64,000 nt of DNA from Hyphobacterium marinum (GCF_036330325.1 NZ_JAZDRO010000001.1:620001-684000), one strand, 5' to 3'; positions 9,789 to 16,989 are shown, counted from the stretch's first letter. Program-made: numbers and translations. Notes: generated from the letters alone by a model not told the origin.

Positions 9789-11362
9789 GAGAAGAGCGCG
9801 TGCACATACCAGCGCGGCAGGCCACCGCGGCCGTCCTGGTAAAGCCCTTCGCGGAACACCCAGTAGCGGCGGCCTTCCTCGTCCTCGATCCGGTAATAGT
9901 CCCGCGCCCGGGCCTCGCTGTCGAAGGTGCGCCACCATTCCGGCGCGATGCGTTCGGGCCCGTCCGCCCGCTTCACCCGGCGCGGGACGCGCCGCCAGAC
10001 AAAGCGCAGCGGCGGACCGTCGGGAACCTCGGCCAGCACCTCGACGGCTTCGGGCTGGTCGAGCATGCGGGCCGGGCGGTCGCTACGCGGTACCGAACGG
10101 GTGTCCGTCCAGTCTTCCAGCGCCCCGTCATAGACGGCGAGGGCCTCGGCGCGGGACGGGTCGTGGCTGGCTTCAGGCCGGGCGATGCGGACTGTTCCCG
10201 CGCCCAGCCGGGCGGTCAGCCGGTCAGCCAGCGCGGACAGGGCCACCGGATCGACCGGGTCGGCGGCAAGGTCGCGCGACAACGGCCTGGCGTCCGTCTC
10301 CAGCGGGCCGGTGCGCCCGGCCGAGAGTTCGACAAGGTCGATGCCGAAACCGGGGTCGATCTGCTCGATCCGGTCGCGGAAGAGGCGCAGGATATGCGCC
10401 CGGTCCCGTACCGGACGGGCGGTCGACAGGCTGACACTGGCCGCCGAGCCGTCGGCGCGAAAGGCAGTAAGGGTGAAGTCGCGCGCGCCGCGTCCGTCAC
10501 GCTCCAGCAGTTCGCATAGCTGTTCGGTCAGCGTGTCGAGGGCGGCGGTGAGACCGTCCCCGGAAATCAGGGGTTCGACGAAGGATTGCCGGGGCGCGTA
10601 GTCGGGCGGGGTCCGTATGGGGTTCAGGGGTTCGGGATAGAGGCCGAGCGCCTGGTCGAGGCGAAAGCGCACGGCGCTGACGGCCTCTTTCGAGGAAAAG
10701 CGGCGGGCGAGCGCGGTGCGATCGATGTCATAGAGCTGGCCGATGCGGGTGAGGCCGAAGCGGCGCAGCAGGCGCTCGGCGGCCTCGTCGAGACGGAGGC
10801 CGGAAACCGGCAGGTCTGTCAGCGCTTCGCTAACTTCCTGCCCGGCCCGGCAGACCGTGACCCGGCCCGCGCCATGACGGGCGAGCGCCCAGGCCGCGCC
10901 CGGTGTCGGCCCGGCCCCGATGCGGGCCGTGATCCCGCCCGCGGACAGCCGTTCACCGATGTCGGACAGGAGATGGCCTTCCCCGCCGAACAGGCGGGCG
11001 CAGCCGGTGATGTCGAGGCGCAGGGCGTCCATCCCGTCCACCATCGCGAGCGGGGTCCAGCGCGTCGCCCACAGGGCAAGTGCTTCGAGCGCCCTGGCAT
11101 CGGCGGCGCGGTCGACCGGTTCGGCCTGTACATCCGGCGCACGGGAGCGGGCATCGGCAAAGCGCAGGCCGGGGGTGACCCCCAGCCATTTCGCCACACC
11201 ATTGGCCGCCGCCACGCGCAGTCCCGTGACGCCCTGTTCGGTCAGGACAAAAGCCGTCTCATCCGGCCCGGCGGAATGGCAGGAGGGCGGCGGGTCGCGC
11301 CGGGCGCGGCGCAGCCGGTCCATCGGCCAGTCCGGAAACCAGACGCAGGCATAGCGTCTCAT
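9785..11362 (-). CDS. imuB: ImuB, inactive Y-family polymerase homologue
   Basis: The 525-residue protein starts MRRYACVWFPDWPMDRLRR, the typical ImuB N terminus. It aligns by eye with Y-family polymerases but lacks their N-terminal catalytic acidic motif (a DxD before the fingers), as expected for ImuB, which serves as a scaffold joining the beta clamp, ImuA and DnaE2. The palm and little-finger regions are recognisable around residues 100-330, followed by the alphaproteobacterial C-terminal region rich in Trp and Arg. Its first 104 bases overlap the end of imuA, a longer overlap than usual, and its stop overlaps the dnaE2 start. Confidence 0.93.
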   Translation of the reverse strand: MRRYACVWFPDWPMDRLRRARRDPPPSCHSAGPDETAFVLTEQGVTGLRVAAANGVAKWLGVTPGLRFADARSRAPDVQAEPVDRAADARALEALALWATRWTPLAMVDGMDALRLDITGCARLFGGEGHLLSDIGERLSAGGITARIGAGPTPGAAWALARHGAGRVTVCRAGQEVSEALTDLPVSGLRLDEAAERLLRRFGLTRIGQLYDIDRTALARRFSSKEAVSAVRFRLDQALGLYPEPLNPIRTPPDYAPRQSFVEPLISGDGLTAALDTLTEQLCELLERDGRGARDFTLTAFRADGSAASVSLSTARPVRDRAHILRLFRDRIEQIDPGFGIDLVELSAGRTGPLETDARPLSRDLAADPVDPVALSALADRLTARLGAGTVRIARPEASHDPSRAEALAVYDGALEDWTDTRSVPRSDRPARMLDQPEAVEVLAEVPDGPPLRFVWRRVPRRVKRADGPERIAPEWWRTFDSEARARDYYRIEDEEGRRYWVFREGLYQDGRGGLPRWYVHALFS

Positions 11363-11996
11363 CGTCAAACTCCAGGTCGAAATCGCGGCCCGCCTCGCCC
11401 GGTGCGGCCCGGCAGCGTTCCAGGCGGGCCCGCCAGCGCGGCGATCCGGGCGCGCGGGCGTCGAACAGGTTGGGGGAAGAGGGGGCCGGCGAGACACGCC
11501 AGCGGGCCTGGGCGGCGGTCGCGCCTTCACGGGTGTGGGGCAGAAGCAGAAGCGCCGGCGTGCCGCCCGTCTCGCTCGCCAGGATGAGGCGGCGCGTGGC
11601 GGTGAAACTCGCCTCGCCTACTTCGGCGATGACGGTCGAGACCGCGCCGGAGCGAATGCCCTCCTCGGCGGCGATCAGAGTATCGACCGGCGTGCCGGTC
11701 TCGACAAAGAGGAAGCGGGCCGGATCAAGGCCGAAGGCGGACGCGCCCAGCCCTGTCACCCGGCCGAGATCGAGCACCAGGTCACGCTGGCGGATCCACA
11801 GCCAGACGCCGGGCCGCGAGCGCGCCAGGGCCGACAGGGCAAAGCCAGCCGCCGCACCGGCATCGCCATAGGCGCGTTCGGCGATCTCGTGCACGCCCTC
11901 GGCCGCCAGTCCAAAGGGAAAGGCCGGGGATGCGGCATCGCCGCGCAACCCGGAAAACGGCTGCACGAGGCTTGGAAGACCTCTTCTGTCGATCAT
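11259..11996 (-). CDS. imuA: ImuA, RecA-like SOS mutagenesis protein
   Basis: The 245-residue protein has the RecA/SulA-like fold signature of ImuA: a PFGLAAEGVHEIAERAYGDAGAAAGFALS stretch split across the first strand and helix, then WLWIRQRDLVLDLGRVTGLG and LDPARFLFVETGTPVDTLIAAEE. ImuA is required with ImuB for DnaE2-dependent mutagenesis. The ATG at 11996 is three bases from a LexA box and has no Shine-Dalgarno sequence, so a leaderless or very short leader transcript is likely. It is the first gene of the operon; its 3' end runs 104 bases into imuB. Confidence 0.9.
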   Translation of the reverse strand: MIDRRGLPSLVQPFSGLRGDAASPAFPFGLAAEGVHEIAERAYGDAGAAAGFALSALARSRPGVWLWIRQRDLVLDLGRVTGLGASAFGLDPARFLFVETGTPVDTLIAAEEGIRSGAVSTVIAEVGEASFTATRRLILASETGGTPALLLLPHTREGATAAQARWRVSPAPSSPNLFDARAPGSPRWRARLERCRAAPGEAGRDFDLEFDDETLCLRLVSGLADGPAAPRPARPAALLPFRRAG

Positions 11997-11998
11997 AT

Positions 11999-12013
11999 GT
12001 TCTATTTTTGTTC
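11999..12013 (-). promoter_or_regulatory. LexA (SOS) box of the imuA-imuB-dnaE2 operon
   Basis: GTTC-N7-GTTC is read on the + strand (11999-12002 and 12010-12013), which is GAAC-N7-GAAC on the transcribed strand. This is the exact direct-repeat LexA site of alphaproteobacteria. It ends two bases before the imuA start codon, so bound LexA would cover the initiation region. Confidence 0.9.
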
Positions 12014-12063
12014 CGCGCGTGAGCAGAGTCAATCGGCCCCGGTGAAGCCGGTGTGCAGAAGAG

Positions 12064-12205
12064 GTGCGGAACGCAGGCCGAGGCGCGGCTACTGCCGGGC
12101 GTAGAAGTCCGGATAGGCCTGCATCCCGAGCTCGGAACGGTCGAGGCCGCGCATCTCTTCCTCGACCGGCGGCCGCAGGCCGAGCACGGCTTTCAGGCCC
12201 AGCCA
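12064..12205 (-). repeat. Direct repeat copy A (duplicated amt 3' end)
   Basis: This stretch matches 13932-14073 in the same orientation. The inner 122 bases (12084-12205 against 13952-14073) differ at only six to seven sites, and weaker similarity continues to 12064. The repeated sequence is the last codons of amt plus its immediate downstream flank. The two copies bracket the trHb-nsrR-membrane protein cassette with a period of 1868 bases. Confidence 0.9.
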
Positions 12206-12208
12206 AAA
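12089..12208 (-). pseudogene. Orphan 3' fragment of an ammonium transporter gene
   Basis: The frame encodes WLGLKAVLGLRPPVEEEM followed by RGLDRSELGMQAYPDFYARQ and a stop, which is the C-terminal tail of the intact Amt protein at 13957-15237 with a single Lys/Asn change. Nothing upstream in frame belongs to Amt: the reading runs into the end of the globin gene. It has no start of its own and is a remnant. Nearly all nucleotide differences from the intact gene are at silent codon positions, so the fragment diverged while part of a functional gene rather than by decay in place. Confidence 0.88.
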
Positions 12209-12233
12209 GTCGGGATGCCAGGAGGTGTTTCGC

Positions 12234-12686
12234 TCACTCCACCGGGGCTTCCGGAAGCCCCGGCAGTCCGAACATTGCCAATTGCAAGCTCTGGGCAATG
12301 CGTTCGGCCCGCTCCATGAAATATTCGACCGCTTCCGGACAGGCTGCCGTGTCGTGCAGCGTTTCCCGAAACAGGCCGAGCCAGATGTTGAAATGCCAGG
12401 GCTGCACCTGGGTCAGTTTCTTGTGGGCCGGCACGGGTTTGCCCGAGTAGGTCCCGGAATTGAGCGCGACCGAACTCCAGAATGTCTTCATGCGTGCCAG
12501 ATGCGGACCCCATTCATCACCGATGGCATCCTGGAAGATCGGTCCCAACAGGGGATGTGCGCGCACCCGGGCGTAGAAGGTTTCAACCAGCCGGTCGATA
12601 TAGGCGTCATCTATTCCCATTCCGGCCGCGCGCCGCTGGATTTCACGACGCCGGTCATGCGCAACACTTGAACCTGCGCGTGTCAT
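12234..12686 (-). CDS. Group III truncated haemoglobin
   Basis: The 150-residue protein is of the TrHb3 class: a helix B/C region (IDRLVETFYARVRAHPLLGPIF), the E-helix segment WGPHLARMKTFWSS with the conserved Trp, and the proximal histidine in the F-helix (QPWHFNIWLGLF). TrHb3 proteins bind haem and are tied to nitric oxide or reactive nitrogen chemistry. The start overlaps the stop of the upstream nsrR-like gene by four bases, so the two form a coupled operon; this supports a role in NO stress. Downstream lies the orphan amt fragment. Confidence 0.92.
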   Translation of the reverse strand: MTRAGSSVAHDRRREIQRRAAGMGIDDAYIDRLVETFYARVRAHPLLGPIFQDAIGDEWGPHLARMKTFWSSVALNSGTYSGKPVPAHKKLTQVQPWHFNIWLGLFRETLHDTAACPEAVEYFMERAERIAQSLQLAMFGLPGLPEAPVE

Positions 12687-13123
12687 GCCGCCTCTCCGTC
12701 AAGGAGTGAGAAAAGTTTCGCATTGTTCGCGGTCAGATCATCAACCGTGTACTGGTCAAGCACAGTCAGGAACGCCTCAAGCGCCCTATGAAGTGCGCCC
12801 CGCAGCTTGCAGGCGGGTGAAATCAGGCATTCGCCGCCGCCTTTCTGGAAGCATTCCACAACGTCCAGATCCCCTTCCATCAGCCTGACAACATCACCCA
12901 CCGAAACCGCGAATCCTTCAGGCGAGAGGCGCAGCCCGCCTGATCTGCCGCGAACGGACTCAACATAGCCTGCCCGGACCAGCGCGCTGGCAACCTTCAT
13001 CAGATGCGATTTGGAAACCCCAAACAGATTGGCCGTCTCGGCAGCCGACACGAGCCCGTCACGCTTTACCGCGAGATGCATCATCAGCCGCAAAGCGTAG
13101 TCGGTTTGAATGTTCAGGCGCAT
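12683..13123 (-). CDS. nsrR: Rrf2-family NsrR-like nitric-oxide-sensing repressor
   Basis: The 146-residue protein has an N-terminal winged helix (MRLNIQTDYALRLMMHLA, with the recognition helix around KSHLMKVASALVRAGYVES and wing RGRSGGLRL) and three cysteines in the NsrR arrangement (ECFQKGGGECLISPACKL) that would hold a [4Fe-4S] or [2Fe-2S] cluster. Pairing with a truncated haemoglobin argues for NO sensing over the IscR or RirA alternatives. The start at 13123 matches the conserved N terminus; a longer frame to 13348 runs through the operator. It is divergent from the membrane protein at 13244, with a palindrome between them. Confidence 0.87.
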   Translation of the reverse strand: MRLNIQTDYALRLMMHLAVKRDGLVSAAETANLFGVSKSHLMKVASALVRAGYVESVRGRSGGLRLSPEGFAVSVGDVVRLMEGDLDVVECFQKGGGECLISPACKLRGALHRALEAFLTVLDQYTVDDLTANNAKLFSLLDGEAA

Positions 13124-13154
13124 GCCAGCCTCCAAATACGAATAACAAAGTTGC

Positions 13155-13178
13155 ATTTTATGACTTCCATCATAAAAT
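13155..13178. promoter_or_regulatory. Candidate NsrR operator (24-bp palindrome)
   Basis: ATTTTATGA-N6-TCATAAAAT is a perfect inverted repeat with nine-base arms, in an AT-rich island 32 bases upstream of nsrR and 66 bases upstream of the divergent membrane-protein gene. Position and symmetry fit a dimeric Rrf2 repressor site controlling both directions. It does not match the gammaproteobacterial NsrR consensus closely, so assignment to NsrR rests on context. Confidence 0.6.
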
Positions 13179-13243
13179 ACGACTACTTGATGCGCAATAA
13201 ATGGATTCGGCCAATGACCCTCGTATCGCAAAAGAGAAATGAG

Positions 13244-13681
13244 ATGGCAGCGGATGGCGCTTTCGACGGCGACCCGGGACCCCAGATCGCGGTGGATAAC
13301 TCTCCGGTCAACGACAGCGTCAACTCCGGTATCAGCACAAGCATTCACAAGGGCGTTGCGTGGCTATTCCTGAGCCTGCATGCCGCGCTGTTCACAGTTT
13401 TGTTCGCCACCTTCTGGGGCGACACCGACGTGTTGTTCGCTGTTGTGATCGCCCTGTTTTTCCTCTGCATGTATCTGGGGGCTCCGATCACCTTGTTGCG
13501 GATCAGAGGGTTTGGTTTCGATGGTCGGCAATCCTGGATGGACTTCCTGGTGGCACCGTTCGCCACGGCATCAGGTCTCGTCAGCGGTCGCAGCGCCTGT
13601 ATCCAGATATGCCTGATACCGGCGGCCGTCCTGGTTGGCATGTCCGCCTTCTGCTTCATCATTTCAGGTGCGCGACCCTGA
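13244..13681 (+). CDS. Small three-helix membrane protein, divergent from nsrR
   Basis: The 145-residue protein has a hydrophilic, acidic N terminus of about 35 residues, then hydrophobic segments near residues 38-57 (GVAWLFLSLHAALFTVLFATF), 62-85 (VLFAVVIALFFLCMYLGAPI) and 118-138 (CIQICLIPAAVLVGMSAFCF). A conserved-looking loop, RIRGFGFDGRQSWMDF, joins the last two. I do not recognise the family. The chosen ATG follows a GAGAAATGAG purine stretch. Sharing a palindromic operator with nsrR suggests expression under NO stress, which is inference. Confidence 0.7.
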   Translation: MAADGAFDGDPGPQIAVDNSPVNDSVNSGISTSIHKGVAWLFLSLHAALFTVLFATFWGDTDVLFAVVIALFFLCMYLGAPITLLRIRGFGFDGRQSWMDFLVAPFATASGLVSGRSACIQICLIPAAVLVGMSAFCFIISGARP

Positions 13682-13911
13682 ATACCCTGCTTGGACTCCA
13701 AACGGATTGATTGGCAGACGGTCGGGGAGTGCGGCCAGCCTGATGAAGACGACGCCCTGAAACCCTGAGACCAAAGTCAGGACTCTGACATGGACCATAG
13801 GCTTCGCGTGCAATTCCCATCCAATACGCAACGGGCGGGTCTTTTCGGATAACAGCGAGGGCTGGCCGCAAAGCCGAGAGGGAGGACACCGGTCATTATC
13901 CCAGAACCGCA

Positions 13912-13939
13912 ACAGGTCCGATGCGTTAGGTGTACGGAC
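13912..13939 (-). repeat. 28-base repeat, copy downstream of amt
   Basis: The pattern ACAGGTCC-N4-GCGTTAGG-N-GT-N-CGGAC occurs here just past the amt stop and again at 15324-15351 upstream of amt, with 23 of 28 bases alike. The ends (GTCCG and CGGAC) form a short inverted repeat. A degraded version lies in copy A near 12053-12071. The function is unknown. Confidence 0.5.
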
Positions 13940-14073
13940 CAGAGGCCGGGACGCGGCTATTGCCGGGCGTAGAAGTCCGGATAGGCTTGCATCCCGAGCT
14001 CGGAACGGTCGAGACCGCGCATCTCTTCCTCGACCGGCGGGCGCAGGCCGAGCACGGCATTCAGACCCAGCCA
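13932..14073 (-). repeat. Direct repeat copy B (3' end of intact amt)
   Basis: This is the partner of 12064-12205. It holds the last 39 codons of amt, the stop at 13957 and about 25 bases of downstream flank. The inner 122 bases are about 95 percent identical to copy A. Confidence 0.9.
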
Positions 14074-15237
14074 GATCACCGTGCTGGTCCCGGCGACGAA
14101 GAGGCCAATGGCGGCGACACCCAGGAGCTGGACACCGGCCTGCTCAAATCTGCTCAACCCGTCTGCGGTCATGGTCAAGGGGACGATCAGCGTGCCGAAT
14201 ATCCCGCACAGAAGGTGGGAGGGAATGGCTCCGACCACGTCGTCGATGCGCAGCCGATCAAGCAGCGGCACGGTGATCACGACGATCACGCCCGCCGCGC
14301 CGCCGATCAGCAGCGCCTGCCACATCTCCGGGGCCAGCGGCCCGGCGGTGATGGCCACCAGGCCGCCAATCGCGCCGTTGAGGACGAAGGTCAGGTCCGC
14401 CTTGCGGAAGACGATTTCGGAGGCGATCAGCGCGGCGACCACACCACCTGCCGCGGCGATATTGGTGTTGGCCATGATCCGCCCGACCGCCGAAATATCC
14501 TCGATCGTACCGGCGGCGAGCTGGGAGCCGCCATTAAAGCCGAACCAGCCGAACCAGAGGATGAAAGTGCCCAGCGCGGCAAGCGGCAGGTTGGAGCCGG
14601 GAAGCGGCTTGATGATCCGGCCGTCCGGTCCGTATTTGCCCACGCGCGGACCGAGAATGATCGCGCCGGTCAGCGCCGCCCAGCCGCCGACGGAGTGCAC
14701 AAGGGTCGACCCGGCGAAATCCTGGAAACCCAGCACGTGCAGCCAGCCTTCGCCCCATTTCCAGGCCCCGGCGATGGGATAGATGAAAGCGGTCAGGAGG
14801 ACGACGAAGATGAGGAAGGGACGCAGCGTGATCCGCTCGGCCAGCGTACCGGAAACGATGCTCGCTGCCGTCGCGACAAACGCCATCTGGAAGAACCAGT
14901 CCGCCGCCGAGGCAACACTGCCGGAGGGCTCGTCGAGCGCATCGGGCGACCACACACCGAATGTGCCGATCCAGCCGCCATCGACCCCGTCATACATCAG
15001 CCGGTAGCCGACGAGATAGAAGGCGATCCCGGCAATGGCAAAGAGGCTGATATTCTTCAGCGCGATGGTCGCAGCGTTCTTGGCGCGGACCAGCCCGCTT
15101 TCCAGCATGCAGAAGCCGGCGGCCATGAAGACCACGACCATGCCGGAAAAGAGCAGCAGGAAACTGTTGTCGACAAAGGCCGAGGCCGCCGCAGCGGACT
15201 CCAGGGCCGTTTGCGGATCGGTAAGCGGTGCAGACAT
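13957..15237 (-). CDS. amt: Ammonium transporter Amt
   Basis: The 426-residue inner-membrane protein has about eleven membrane segments and the hallmarks of Amt/AmtB: the N-terminal signature (GFCMLESGLVRAKNAATIALKN), the first pore histidine in STLVHSVGGWAAL, FGWFGFNGGS in the middle, and the second pore histidine in IPSHLLCGIFGTL. It conducts ammonium into the cell. The cytoplasmic tail ends VEEEMRGLDRSELGMQAY, a usual Amt tail. A strong AGGGGGGAAGG ribosome site precedes the ATG at 15237. No glnK gene is adjacent, unlike the common glnK-amtB operon. Its 3' end is duplicated at 12089. Confidence 0.96.
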   Translation of the reverse strand: MSAPLTDPQTALESAAAASAFVDNSFLLLFSGMVVVFMAAGFCMLESGLVRAKNAATIALKNISLFAIAGIAFYLVGYRLMYDGVDGGWIGTFGVWSPDALDEPSGSVASAADWFFQMAFVATAASIVSGTLAERITLRPFLIFVVLLTAFIYPIAGAWKWGEGWLHVLGFQDFAGSTLVHSVGGWAALTGAIILGPRVGKYGPDGRIIKPLPGSNLPLAALGTFILWFGWFGFNGGSQLAAGTIEDISAVGRIMANTNIAAAGGVVAALIASEIVFRKADLTFVLNGAIGGLVAITAGPLAPEMWQALLIGGAAGVIVVITVPLLDRLRIDDVVGAIPSHLLCGIFGTLIVPLTMTADGLSRFEQAGVQLLGVAAIGLFVAGTSTVIWLGLNAVLGLRPPVEEEMRGLDRSELGMQAYPDFYARQ

Positions 15238-15323
15238 CCTTCCCCCCTGATGTTGCGCTGCAGCATCGTGGACTGCTGCACCTGCGTTGTAAATGGTGCC
15301 GCCGGGCATCCGGTGGAACCGTG

Positions 15324-15351
15324 ACAGGTCCCGCGCGTTAGGAGTGCGGAC
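15324..15351 (-). repeat. 28-base repeat, copy upstream of amt
   Basis: This is the second copy of the ACAGGTCC...GCGTTAGG...CGGAC element at 13912-13939, in the same orientation, lying 87 bases before the amt start. It may be part of the amt promoter region or a dispersed intergenic element. Confidence 0.5.
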
Positions 15352-15392
15352 ACCGCGCCGGATGCGCGGCTCACAAAAAGGGAAATTGTTCC

Positions 15393-15551
15393 ATGGACCT
15401 GCTGCGTATTCTTATCGCCATCCTCCTGCCGCCGCTCGGGGTTTTCCTCCAGGTCGGCATCGGAGCGCAGTTCTGGATCAACATCATCCTGACGTTACTG
15501 GGCTATATCCCGGGTATCGTTCACGCCGTGTGGATCATCGCTCGCCGCTAA
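15393..15551 (+). CDS. YqaE/Pmp3-family small membrane protein
   Basis: This short gene encodes 52 residues: MDLLRILIAILLPPLGVFLQ, then VGIGAQFWINIILTLLGYIP and GIVHAVWIIARR. Two membrane helices and the LPPLGVFL...FWINI.LT.LGYIPGI.HA signature are those of the YqaE/Pmp3 (UPF0057) family, linked to membrane potential and salt or osmotic stress. Its TAA stop is directly followed by the ATG of the next gene, so the two are co-translated. The start follows a GGGAAATTG stretch. Confidence 0.9.
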   Translation: MDLLRILIAILLPPLGVFLQVGIGAQFWINIILTLLGYIPGIVHAVWIIARR

Positions 15552-15929
15552 ATGGTCCACGACCGCGATATCGACCGGCTGGACGCCCTGGCCGATCTCA
15601 TGGACAGCCGGTTCCGGATCCCCGGGACCGGCTTGCGGTTTGGCCTTGATTCGCTTGTGGGGCTGATCCCCGGCGTGGGTGATGCCGCGACGCTTCTGCC
15701 CGCGCTCTATATCCTTGCGAAAGCCCGGCAGATGGGCGCGCCGGCGCATCTCCAGCTGTGGATGATCGCCAATATCGGCATCGATTTCCTGATCGGGGCC
15801 ATCCCGCTGATCGGCGACCTATTCGACTTCGGCTTCAAGGCCAACCGGATGAATGTCGCCATGCTGCGCCGTCATCTCGACCGGCGTGCTGATCGCGCGG
15901 CTCCGGTAACTCCGGCATCCGCCCCGTAA
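15552..15929 (+). CDS. DUF4112 family membrane protein
   Basis: The 125-residue protein has the DUF4112 pattern: an RLDALADLMDSRFRIPGTGLRFGLDSLVGLIPGVGD core, the repeated LIPG(V/I)GD-type turn (GAIPLIGDLFDFGFKANRMN), and two to three membrane segments. The biochemical role is unknown. It starts one base after the stop of the Pmp3-like gene, forming a tight operon with it and probably with the SAP/Rho-N protein downstream. Such groups are commonly associated with membrane or osmotic stress, which is inference here. Confidence 0.88.
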   Translation: MVHDRDIDRLDALADLMDSRFRIPGTGLRFGLDSLVGLIPGVGDAATLLPALYILAKARQMGAPAHLQLWMIANIGIDFLIGAIPLIGDLFDFGFKANRMNVAMLRRHLDRRADRAAPVTPASAP

Positions 15930-15949
15930 GTCCGAGAAGGAGACCTGTC

Positions 15950-16210
15950 ATGCCCCGCAAAAACACACCCAGCATCAAGGATGAAGACACCTATGAGGCG
16001 CTGCGCGACGACGGGATGAGCAAGGAAAAAGCCGCCCGCATCGCCAACGCGAAAGCCGCCGGTGACAAGCCGTCTGAAAAGGGTGGCAAGTCAGCACCCT
16101 ATGAAGACTGGTCGAAGGACGCGCTCTACGATCGGGCGCAGGAAATCGGCATTGAGGGCCGGTCGGACATGACCAAGCCGGAACTGATCGACGCGCTGCG
16201 CAATCACTAG
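15950..16210 (+). CDS. Small Rho-N/SAP-like domain protein
   Basis: The 86-residue, highly charged protein has an N-terminal segment (TPSIKDEDTYEALRDDGMSK) and a C-terminal helix-extension-helix (KDALYDRAQEIGIEGRSDMT) resembling the Rho termination factor N-terminal or SAP nucleic-acid-binding fold. Such proteins are often abundant under stress and may bind DNA or RNA. A clear GAAGGAGA ribosome site precedes the ATG. It sits 20 bases after the DUF4112 gene. Its last bases overlap the convergent phosphoesterase gene by four. Confidence 0.85.
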   Translation: MPRKNTPSIKDEDTYEALRDDGMSKEKAARIANAKAAGDKPSEKGGKSAPYEDWSKDALYDRAQEIGIEGRSDMTKPELIDALRNH

Positions 16211-16989
16211 AGCTTGCGTGGCAACTCGGTTTCGCGGACCGGGTGAAACCGGCCGTCATCATCGGCTTCATGGTGGATGAGGCGGGTGTATTCCTCTTCC
16301 AGAACCATCTCGTTGAAGCCCGCCGGCTCGATCCGTGTTCGGCCGGAGAACGCCGTCGAGGCCCCCAAGAACCAACAGGTATGCGAGCCGGCATCGACCG
16401 GAATTGCAAATGTCCGATGCAGATGGCCCGTCAGGACCAGATGGCAGTACGGGGCGAGGGCTTCGGCTGCCTCCGGCCCCCGGCGTGTCTTGGCGCGCCC
16501 CGTTGCGCCCTCCGGCGCGATCAGCGGGTGGTGACAGGCCGCGATGCGGACCCGGTCATGGTCGGTGTCAAAACGGCCGATCAGCTCGCCAAGATCGCGC
16601 CGCGAGACCCGTCCCAGCGACCAGTCCAGACGCCACTGGCTGCGGCGCGCGGTGTGCAGGGTCTCGACCTGGACGGCATCGGTGTGCAGGCGTGGAGAAA
16701 CCACGTCGCCGACCAGACGGAAAAACCGCTGCCAAGGCGTGAGAAAACGGTGATCAAGCGCATAACTCGGGACGTCGTGATTGCCCGGCGCGCCCACGAC
16801 CGGGGCCTGCACCGAGGCGAAGAAGTCCCGCGCACGCTCGAACTCGCGCCGGCGTCCGCCTTGCGTAAAATCACCGGCCGCGATGATAGCGTCGGGCGGA
16901 TTGTGGAGACAGTAGGCCGTCAGCGACTCGACCAGGGCCGGGCTTTCATCCCCGAAATGCAGGTCCGCGATATGTAACAGACGCGTCAT
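16207..16989 (-). CDS. Calcineurin-like metallophosphoesterase
   Basis: The 260-residue protein carries the full set of metallophosphoesterase motifs: DLH at residues 9-11, AGDF near 38, GNHD near 68, CHHP near 153 and GHLH near 192. These residues bind two metal ions. The family cleaves phosphomonoesters or diesters; the substrate is not evident, but CpdA-like and lipid-phosphate activities are both possible. Its start overlaps the stop of the upstream lipid kinase gene by four bases, which favours a joint role in phospholipid metabolism. Confidence 0.9.
   Translation of the reverse strand: MTRLLHIADLHFGDESPALVESLTAYCLHNPPDAIIAAGDFTQGGRRREFERARDFFASVQAPVVGAPGNHDVPSYALDHRFLTPWQRFFRLVGDVVSPRLHTDAVQVETLHTARRSQWRLDWSLGRVSRRDLGELIGRFDTDHDRVRIAACHHPLIAPEGATGRAKTRRGPEAAEALAPYCHLVLTGHLHRTFAIPVDAGSHTCWFLGASTAFSGRTRIEPAGFNEMVLEEEYTRLIHHEADDDGRFHPVRETELPRKL

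Noticed and set aside
6729..9842. Long open frame on the + strand (over 1000 codons) antisense to dnaE2
   Set aside because: It mirrors the codon pattern of a GC-rich gene on the other strand, has no domain signature or ribosome site, and dnaE2 is unmistakable.
13930..15324. Plus-strand open frame covering the amt gene
   Set aside because: It is low-complexity Gly/Asp/Arg-rich translation antisense to a clear transporter gene.
13912..15351. The 28-base repeats as attachment sites of an integrated element
   Set aside because: Only the amt gene lies between them, and no integrase is present in the window.
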